From the NCBI GenBank assembly GCA_900770605.1, contig CAAGKS010000095.1:1-11814 (forward strand): a stretch of 11,814 nucleotides of DNA, given 5' to 3'. Of this stretch, positions 7,775 to 11,814 are shown one piece after another. Numbering within the stretch: the first letter of the stretch is position 1; each line of letters starts with the position of its first letter. Origin of the DNA: Clostridia bacterium. Its GTDB lineage: Bacteria; Bacillota; Clostridia; Oscillospirales; CAG-272. Below the pieces are notes generated by a model. It saw only the letters and a program-made list of their open reading frames with translations. It did not search any database and had not been told where the DNA came from. The translations under genes and the position numbers were made by a program.

Positions 7775-8629
7775 TCAGACCGTGCCCAAAACTGTAAGCA
7801 CCGCCGTGCCGGGTGTGATAGTCCATACGCCTGTGGTGGCGTCCTGTGTATAGGTAGCCGCAGGAACTGTGATCTGTCCGGGAACTGTATTGAACTGTCC
7901 CGTTGTCTCGTCATAGGTGTACTGTGTTCCCTCGGTCAAGGTAACTCCGTCAAGGCTTACTGTGATGCCCGTAAGTATGGGATCAAAGAGGTCGGACAGA
8001 GCGACATTATCAGTTGCTACCGCGCCCACGTTACCAAAGTTTTCAATTGCAAAACGATAGGTAAGCGTGCCGTTTTCAGCTACGGGAACGGGCTCAAGGC
8101 TCTTGGTTATCCTGAGCTGAGGCTCGGATACGGGAGTTACGGTCTCGGTCACCTCAATGGGTGTGGGAATGCCGTTGCCTGTGATAGTAGCGGTATTGAC
8201 TATGCTATCAGCGGTGCCAAGAGGCGCGTAAGAATTGACGCTCGCGCTATATACCAGCACGAGATCGCTGTCTGCGGGTAAGGTAATTCCGCTTATAACG
8301 AGCGGAGGTCCTGCCACGGTGGCAGGCGCGGTCTGCAATACGCCGTTGACAAAGAGCTGTACTGATCCGTCAACGTAGGTCAAAGGTGTGATCGTGCCCG
8401 TACCGAACGTGTACGCTCCGAGATCGTCCGTGACCGTAAGACCCGTTATCGCCGTTGCGCCCGAATTGACTATGCTGATAACGTAAGTCACAGTGCCGTC
8501 AGCATAATAGGTATCCACTACCGCCGTCTTGTCGCCCGATACTACCTCGAGTATCTCTCCTACGACGACGTTGGAATTCACTACGACGTTATTATATGAT
8601 AATTGTGCCTGATTAGTAAATTGCGCCAT
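7775..8629 (-). CDS. DUF11 repeat-domain protein, function unknown
   Basis: This 284-residue, beta-rich protein resembles Firmicute proteins with DUF11 (conserved repeat) domains; no biochemical role is known to me. A short N-terminal segment (FTNQAQLSYNN) is followed by two DUF11-like units, about residues 44-150 (YVISIVNSGATAITGLTVTD) and 172-284 (YRFAIENFGNVGAVATDNV). Composition is striking: rich in Val, Thr and Gly, strongly acidic, only two Lys and two Arg, no Cys or His, and no Met after the initiator. There is no signal peptide, membrane helix or LPXTG motif, although DUF11 proteins are usually surface-exposed. The ATG at 8629 has AAGGAG at 8641-8636, a good spacing, so the short N-terminus is unlikely to be a mis-called start. 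It has its own leader with an inverted repeat, lies between terminators at both ends, and is probably monocistronic. Confidence 0.85.
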   Translation of the reverse strand: MAQFTNQAQLSYNNVVVNSNVVVGEILEVVSGDKTAVVDTYYADGTVTYVISIVNSGATAITGLTVTDDLGAYTFGTGTITPLTYVDGSVQLFVNGVLQTAPATVAGPPLVISGITLPADSDLVLVYSASVNSYAPLGTADSIVNTATITGNGIPTPIEVTETVTPVSEPQLRITKSLEPVPVAENGTLTYRFAIENFGNVGAVATDNVALSDLFDPILTGITVSLDGVTLTEGTQYTYDETTGQFNTVPGQITVPAATYTQDATTGVWTITPGTAVLTVLGTV

Positions 8630-8649
8630 ATATATCTCCTTATATTTTT

Positions 8650-8682
8650 ATAGGGGTATTCCCCCTATGACATAATATGACA
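8650..8682. promoter_or_regulatory. Inverted repeat plus direct repeat in the DUF11 gene leader
   Basis: ATAGGGG (8650-8656) and CCCCTAT (8662-8668) form a 7-bp inverted repeat with a 5-base loop, just upstream of the DUF11 gene's ribosome site. Next to it, ATGACA occurs twice (8667-8672 and 8677-8682), 10 bases apart, about one helical turn. No T-run follows in the direction of the gene, so it is not a terminator. An operator or leader hairpin fits better. I could not find a convincing -35/-10 pair for this gene. Confidence 0.35.
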
Positions 8683-8716
8683 AAGCGCAAGGTATGGTGA
8701 GTGAGCAGCACAAATA

Positions 8717-8755
8717 AAAACGACCGCATTGGCGCTTTGCCGAGGCGGTCGTTTT
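8717..8755 (-). terminator. Intrinsic terminator after the small membrane protein gene
   Basis: An 11-bp inverted repeat (AAAACGACCGC at 8717-8727, GCGGTCGTTTT at 8745-8755) encloses a loop with a further GGC/GCC pairing. On the minus strand it ends in TTTTTATTTG and starts 5 bases after the stop codon at 8761. It separates this gene from the DUF11 gene. Confidence 0.9.
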
Positions 8756-8760
8756 ATATA

Positions 8761-9156
8761 TCAGGAATTCTTAACGAGATAATAGAGCGCGCATATCTGC
8801 TCGCCGTCAAAGGAAACGTCACAGCACTGCTTGCGCTTGCCGCTACCCAGCAAAAGCTTGAAGTGGTCGTTATCCGTCCACTCGCCCTCCATAAGAGAAT
8901 TCTTCTTTGAAAAGGCTATGAGCTTGCAGCTGTCGTCCTTGGCGCTTGAGGTCGCAGTCGCCTTGATGTATGTAAGTCCTCTTGCGGTCTTTGACGCGCC
9001 AAAGGTAAGCACCACCATATTGTCACCCTCGGGGGAGACGAAGGTCGCCTCGTTGAGATCACTCTTGATCTCCTTTACTACTTTTTTAGCAGTAACAGCC
9101 ACGGCAGCGCCTGCTGCTACTCCTGCGATAATTCCGAATATAGCTTTATTTTTCAT
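8761..9156 (-). CDS. Small single-helix membrane protein, unknown function
   Basis: I do not recognise this 131-residue protein. Residues 5-23 form one Ala/Gly/Val-rich hydrophobic helix (AIFGIIAGVAAGAAVAVTA) followed by a Lys-rich amphipathic stretch (KKVVKEIKSDLNE), which looks like an N-terminal anchor. The remaining 95 residues, with three cysteines (C77, C111, C112) near the end plus C122, form a soluble, probably beta-rich domain. The start at 9156 is chosen because GGAG (9166-9163) is 6 bases upstream; a TTG 12 bases further up lies in the ribosome site itself. The MATE gene ends 61 bases upstream on the same strand and no terminator or clear promoter separates them, so co-transcription is likely. 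A terminator follows. It could be a membrane-tethered sensor or accessory protein, but nothing in the sequence decides this. Confidence 0.75.
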   Translation of the reverse strand: MKNKAIFGIIAGVAAGAAVAVTAKKVVKEIKSDLNEATFVSPEGDNMVVLTFGASKTARGLTYIKATATSSAKDDSCKLIAFSKKNSLMEGEWTDNDHFKLLLGSGKRKQCCDVSFDGEQICALYYLVKNS

Positions 9157-9217
9157 AATCTTCTCCAAAAAAATATTATTTTTAACAGTTGTTATCTGAC
9201 CCGCGTTTTTTGCAAGA

Positions 9218-10621
9218 TCAGTTTATATCCTTTTTACCAAGCTTATTGAGCGAGTGTAAAAACGATATCGAAAGAATGGCGGTGACCGCGAGCGCGATCA
9301 GGTCCGACAGTGGCGCTGCCCACAAAAGAAAATCAACGCTTGGAAAAAGCGCGGGCATTATGAACATAAGAGGCGCAAAGCAAAGCACGTCTCGCAGAGT
9401 CGAGGAGATCACGGCCTGAGCGGGTCTGCCGACCGCCTGGAAAAAGATAGAGTTCATTTTTACCACGCAGGTGATAGCGATGAATGCGAGGAATATGCGC
9501 ATGGTCTTCTCGCCGAACTTCCAATAGGCATCGGGATTTGGAATATTGCTCGGAACGCCGAAAAGTCTTATAACTACGTCCGGGAAAAGCTCGAAGATCG
9601 CCGTAAATACAAGCCCTATCAGAAGCGTTATTACCATTATCTTCTTATAAAGCTCCTTTACTCTGTTATACTTCCCCGCTCCCATATTATAGCTGATGAT
9701 AGGCTGGCAGCCAAGCACCACGCCGACAACGAGGTTTATAACTACGGTAAACACCTTGCTCTCTATTCCGATAACGGCTATCGGGATATCCGCGCCGTAT
9801 TCTGACATTGCGCCGTATTTAGCGAACTGCACGTTGCAGATTATTGCAACCGCAACTATCGCCACCTGAGTAATAAACGTTGAAACGCCAAGTCCTACGA
9901 TAGTTCCAACCGCCTTGAAATTTGGAATAAAGCTGCGGTAGGTGAGCTTGAACGTCTTACTTCCAAAGAAGTACAGCACTGTGATAGCAAAGGTAACTCC
10001 CTGCCCGATGACCGTGGCAATAGCCGCGCCTGCCATTCCCATATCGAGTCCGAAAATAAATATGGGATCGAGAACGATATTGGTTATAGCGCCCGCAAGC
10101 ATCGACATCATCGCCCACGTGGGACTTCCGTCCGCGCGTATGATAGAGTTCATCATATTACACAGGATAAAGAACGGTATCATTGCGAGTACGATATTAA
10201 GATATTCAATTGCATAATCAAGAGTATTTTCCGTTGCGCCGAACAGGGTCAGCAACGGTACTTTGATAGGATAGATGACCGCCATCATCAAAAGTCCCGA
10301 GCAAAACGCCATAGTAATGCTTCCGCCAAGCGCTCTGTCTGCGCCGCGGGTGTCGTTTCTTCCCTGAACTATATTAAGATATGCGGCGCAACCGTCGCCA
10401 AAGCACCAGGCGAACGCCTGCGCTATGATGAAAACGGGAAATACCACGCCCGTAGCCGCGTTTCCAAGCGTGCTAAGTCCGCTGTTCCCGATAAACATCT
10501 GGTCTACGATGTTGTATAACGAGCTGATGAGGAGCGACATAATGCAGGGTATGGAATACCTGAGCATCAGCTTGTTTATCTTCCCCTCGCCAAGCGAGAT
10601 AAGCTGCGATTCTTTACTCAT
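9218..10621 (-). CDS. MATE family efflux transporter
   Basis: This is a multidrug and toxin extrusion (MATE) family membrane transporter, which would export organic cations or other small compounds using a sodium or proton gradient. The 467 residues match the family's usual 440-480, with about 12 hydrophobic segments. Recognisable family features are the N-terminal start (LMLRYSIPCIMSLLISSLYNIVDQMFIG split over residues 18-45), the first-half motif around ADGSPTWAM (163-171), NIVLDPIFIFGLDMGMAGAAIAT (in the sixth-helix region, from about 182) and GCQPIISYNMGAGKYNRVKEL in the second half. This is closest in style to the Firmicute MepA/NorM-like group; the substrate cannot be read from sequence. 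The ATG has AAAGGAAG ending 4 bases upstream. A clear promoter lies 50-80 bases upstream, and the small membrane protein gene follows on the same transcript. Confidence 0.95.
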   Translation of the reverse strand: MSKESQLISLGEGKINKLMLRYSIPCIMSLLISSLYNIVDQMFIGNSGLSTLGNAATGVVFPVFIIAQAFAWCFGDGCAAYLNIVQGRNDTRGADRALGGSITMAFCSGLLMMAVIYPIKVPLLTLFGATENTLDYAIEYLNIVLAMIPFFILCNMMNSIIRADGSPTWAMMSMLAGAITNIVLDPIFIFGLDMGMAGAAIATVIGQGVTFAITVLYFFGSKTFKLTYRSFIPNFKAVGTIVGLGVSTFITQVAIVAVAIICNVQFAKYGAMSEYGADIPIAVIGIESKVFTVVINLVVGVVLGCQPIISYNMGAGKYNRVKELYKKIMVITLLIGLVFTAIFELFPDVVIRLFGVPSNIPNPDAYWKFGEKTMRIFLAFIAITCVVKMNSIFFQAVGRPAQAVISSTLRDVLCFAPLMFIMPALFPSVDFLLWAAPLSDLIALAVTAILSISFLHSLNKLGKKDIN

Positions 10622-10671
10622 TTGACTTCCTTTATCTTAACTTCTTTTATTATCTGTATATAAGCCTTAAT

Positions 10672-10700
10672 ATTTTATCACAAATATATCAAAGTGTCAA
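10672..10700 (-). promoter_or_regulatory. Promoter of the MATE transporter gene
   Basis: On the minus strand, -35 TTGACA (10700-10695) and -10 TAAAAT (10677-10672) are 17 bases apart, with TGA before the -10 (extended -10). The start point would be near 10665, giving a leader of about 43 bases. A small GCGC-AACT-GCGC inverted repeat (10709-10720) lies just upstream of the -35. Confidence 0.85.
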
Positions 10701-10733
10701 GAGAATTGGCGCAACTGCGCAGAGGCAAGCTCC

Positions 10734-10773
10734 AAAAAGAAAAACCAACCCGATTGGGTTGTTTTTTCTTTTT
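10734..10773. terminator. Bidirectional terminator hairpin after the YcxB-like gene (module copy A)
   Basis: An 18-position inverted repeat with one mismatch (left arm 10734-10751, right arm 10756-10773, loop GATT) has an A-run on one side and a T-run on the other, so it can work on both strands. For the minus-strand gene ending at 10801 it lies 28 bases past the stop. Its outline recurs in the hairpin at 11685-11726 with a different stem core. Confidence 0.88.
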
Positions 10774-10777
10774 GAGA

Positions 10778-10796
10778 CGTGTTGACAAAAAAGATG
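10778..10796. repeat. 19-bp direct repeat, copy A
   Basis: CGTGTTGACAAAAAAGATG is identical to 11729-11747. In gene direction (minus strand) it reads CATCTTTTTTGTCAACACG and lies 4 bases after the stop codon of the YcxB-like gene and 4 bases before the terminator hairpin. It contains TTGACA, but I see no partner -10. Confidence 0.9.
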
Positions 10797-10800
10797 CCGC

Positions 10801-11316
10801 TTACTTTTTATTGCAAACGGTAAGAAAATAAGAATTTTCAACCAATTTATCTTTCTTCATAAGAAATAATTGCCCATCAATTTCCATAACAAGAATATCT
10901 GCAATTGCTTGAGCTTTTTTGATTTCGTCCAATCTCACTTTTATTTGTCGAATTGCGTCATCTGAGGAAATCCAAACAATTAAGAAATCGTCGTATAGGG
11001 TATAATCATACAACGTTTTTGTGTACTTGTCTTTGCTTTTTGCATAAAGCTTTTTGTAAGCTGAAATCCCCTTAATATGTCCAACCACGCTAATAAATAA
11101 TACGCCTACTGCAAATCCGAGAAATGCTCTATCCGAAAAAATGCCGATAATTATGAGAAGTAATCCAGCAATAATAGAACCCAACATTCGTTTTTTCATT
11201 AGCCCTATATATTTTCTCTCAACAGGTACTATTGCGCTCGGATCAAATTGAAATGTATAATGTTCTTTTGGGGTAGTTTCAATGTTTTCAAATATGTTGT
11301 TTTTGAGTTGTAACAT
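10801..11316 (-). CDS. YcxB-like membrane protein
   Basis: This 171-residue protein resembles the YcxB family of small Firmicute membrane proteins, whose function is unknown. It has a soluble N-terminus (1-43), two hydrophobic helices in a hairpin (about 44-60 and 64-80, LLLIIIGIF and LGFAVGVLFISVVG), a basic stretch, and a C-terminal domain (about 102-160) with the YcxB-style pattern YDYTLYDDFLIVW, then alternating strands to FLMKKDKL. The start at 11316 (MLQLKNN) is chosen because GGGAG (11330-11326) lies 9 bases upstream. An in-frame extension to 11382 runs through the promoter at 11354-11382 and cannot be real. Codon use is markedly AT-rich compared with the genes to the left, which suggests recent acquisition. 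The gene lies between two copies of a repeated terminator-plus-19-bp module and has its own promoter. Confidence 0.75.
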   Translation of the reverse strand: MLQLKNNIFENIETTPKEHYTFQFDPSAIVPVERKYIGLMKKRMLGSIIAGLLLIIIGIFSDRAFLGFAVGVLFISVVGHIKGISAYKKLYAKSKDKYTKTLYDYTLYDDFLIVWISSDDAIRQIKVRLDEIKKAQAIADILVMEIDGQLFLMKKDKLVENSYFLTVCNKK

Positions 11317-11353
11317 ATTGCATTTCTCCCTTTTATGAGTTTCTTGTGATATT

Positions 11354-11382
11354 ATTATATCATATTTTCTGGTATTTTTCAA
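11354..11382 (-). promoter_or_regulatory. Promoter of the YcxB-like gene
   Basis: On the minus strand, -35 TTGAAA (11382-11377) and -10 TATAAT (11359-11354) are 17 bases apart, with TGA before the -10 (extended -10). The start point would be near 11347, about 30 bases before the ATG at 11316. Confidence 0.85.
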
Positions 11383-11436
11383 TATTTACCGTGAAAATGG
11401 TGTGGTAAAGGTTCACTTCTGCTCCCTTGCTCGAAA

Positions 11437-11486
11437 ATGCCGATTGGCATCTTTTAATTAAAATTGCTTTTCGCCATAGCGAAAAG
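11437..11486. repeat. Two short perfect hairpins upstream of the YcxB-like promoter
   Basis: ATGCC-gatt-GGCAT (11437-11450) and CTTTTCGC-cata-GCGAAAAG (11467-11486) are perfect inverted repeats with 4-base loops. They lie between the promoter and the large hairpin array. Neither is followed by a clean T-run, apart from a short CTTTT after the first on the plus strand. They may belong to the same kind of structured DNA as the array. Confidence 0.6.
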
Positions 11487-11518
11487 ATAGCATACTTTGG
11501 AGTGGAAAGCAAGAGAAA

Positions 11519-11682
11519 ATGAAGCATTCGCTCCGCGAATATGAAGCAGAAGCCTTACGGCTTCTATGAAGCGGCGGCGTTGCCGCCGTGAAGCGAAGCG
11601 CGATGTTGCTTCTCCGTGAGCCGAAGGCTCGCTTCATAGGGCGAAGCCCGCTTCATTTTTCATGCGCGTCAGCGCGCTTCAT
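11519..11682. repeat. Nested array of seven mini-hairpins with ATGAAGC / GCTTCAT spacers
   Basis: Spacers ATGAAGC occur at 11519-11525, 11541-11547 and 11566-11572, with GTGAAGC at 11588-11594. The complement GCTTCAT occurs at 11631-11637, 11650-11656 and 11676-11682. Between them lie perfect short stems: ATTCGC/GCGAAT (11526-11540), AGAAGCC/GGCTTCT (11548-11565), GGCGGC/GCCGCC (11573-11587), GAAGC/GCTTC (11595-11612), GAGCC/GGCTC (11618-11630), GGGC/GCCC (11639-11649) and GCGC/GCGC (11664-11675). The stem sequences differ but each pairs perfectly. Because the spacers invert at the centre, the outer pairs can join as well, placing hairpins 1 and 7, 2 and 6, and 3 and 5 opposite each other. 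It is non-coding, and I know no named element that it matches. Confidence 0.85.
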
Positions 11683-11684
11683 TT

Positions 11685-11726
11685 CCAAAAACAAAAGCAC
11701 TTCTTACGAAGTGCTTTTGTTTTTGG
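11685..11726. terminator. Bidirectional terminator hairpin after the right-edge gene (module copy B)
   Basis: A perfect 19-bp inverted repeat (left arm 11685-11703, right arm 11708-11726, loop TTAC) has A-run and T-run flanks. It lies 26 bases past the stop codon of the minus-strand gene at the right edge. It has the same outline as 10734-10773, but the G-C pair inside the A/T arm is swapped and the core stem is different. Confidence 0.9.
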
Positions 11727-11728
11727 CG

Positions 11729-11747
11729 CGTGTTGACAAAAAAGATG
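11729..11747. repeat. 19-bp direct repeat, copy B
   Basis: CGTGTTGACAAAAAAGATG is identical to 10778-10796. Copy B lies 5 bases past the stop codon of the right-edge gene and 2 bases from hairpin 11685-11726 (4 bases from its A/T arm). The starts of the two copies are 951 bases apart. Confidence 0.9.
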
Positions 11748-11752
11748 ACTAC

Positions 11753-11814
11753 TCAAATCAAACTTTTCCAAGTCTCAATTATTTCTTTTGACGGTTCCGG
11801 TATGCTGTCGCAGT
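11753..11814 (-). CDS. C-terminal end of an unidentified gene (5' part beyond the window)
   Basis: A minus-strand frame enters from the right edge and ends at TGA (11755-11753). The visible C-terminus, IPEPSKEIIETWKSLI, has protein-like composition. The other two minus frames stop earlier (KK then TAA; NN then TGA). The stop is followed by the same 19-bp repeat and terminator arrangement seen after the YcxB-like gene, which supports this frame. Only 19 residues are visible and I cannot identify the product. Confidence 0.4.
   Translation of the reverse strand, partial: CDSIPEPSKEIIETWKSLI

Noticed and set aside
11317..11382. Longer N-terminus for the YcxB-like protein
   Set aside because: The extension covers a TTGAAA-17-TATAAT promoter and lacks a ribosome site, while 11316 has GGGAG upstream.
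11519..11682. CRISPR array
   Set aside because: The constant unit is only 7 bases, inverts halfway, and the variable units are perfect short palindromes rather than unique spacers of about 30 bases; no cas genes are present.
10778..11747. Integron attC sites
   Set aside because: The repeat contains GTTGACA, which does not fit the GTTRRRY core, and I see no paired RYYYAAC site or integrase in the window. A different cassette mechanism remains possible.
10734..11747. IS200/IS605-type or other insertion sequence
   Set aside because: Hairpins near short direct repeats recall such elements, but there is no transposase gene or remnant between them.
11588..11791. Plus-strand open frame of 67 codons across the hairpin array
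   Set aside because: It is read through palindromic stems and a terminator, has no ribosome binding site and no protein-like pattern.

Overview
The window looks like a chromosomal segment of a Gram-positive, anaerobic gut-type Firmicute, probably an uncultured member of the Clostridia. The evidence is: three secreted enzymes with lipoprotein signal peptides ending in a lipobox cysteine, strong AGGAG-type ribosome binding sites, near-consensus TTGACA/TATAAT promoters with TGn extended -10 boxes, and intrinsic terminators. No gene here fixes the genus. Base composition is moderate up to about 10.7 kb, then turns clearly AT-rich.

Positions 1-5245 (minus strand) hold a tight three-gene operon for surface polysaccharide breakdown, read from a promoter near 5334-5362: a type I pullulanase with CBM41 (pulA), a GH53 endo-beta-1,4-galactanase, and a GH13 alpha-amylase that runs off the left edge. 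All three are predicted lipoproteins with their catalytic residues intact. Positions 5453-7759 (plus strand) hold the divergent unit: an S51-type (dipeptidase E-like) protein followed by 4-alpha-glucanotransferase (malQ), with a perfect extended promoter in front and a strong terminator behind. Together, pullulanase and amylase would cut starch or glycogen outside the cell into maltodextrins, MalQ would rework these in the cytoplasm, and the galactanase adds plant type I (arabino)galactan.

Positions 7775-10700 (minus strand) hold a MATE-family transporter, a small one-helix membrane protein of unknown function, and, beyond a terminator, a DUF11-repeat protein without a signal peptide that is almost free of lysine and arginine.

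Positions 10731-11814 are the most unusual part. An AT-rich gene for a YcxB-like membrane protein and the tail of another AT-rich gene are each followed, just past the stop codon, by the same roughly 65-bp module: an identical 19-bp sequence, then a hairpin of conserved outline but different stem sequence. Between the two genes lies a 164-bp array of seven short hairpins separated by ATGAAGC spacers. The spacers flip to GCTTCAT halfway, so the whole can fold as a symmetrical nested, branched structure. This looks like a cassette-like accessory zone. The reading is structural inference; no recombinase is visible in the window.
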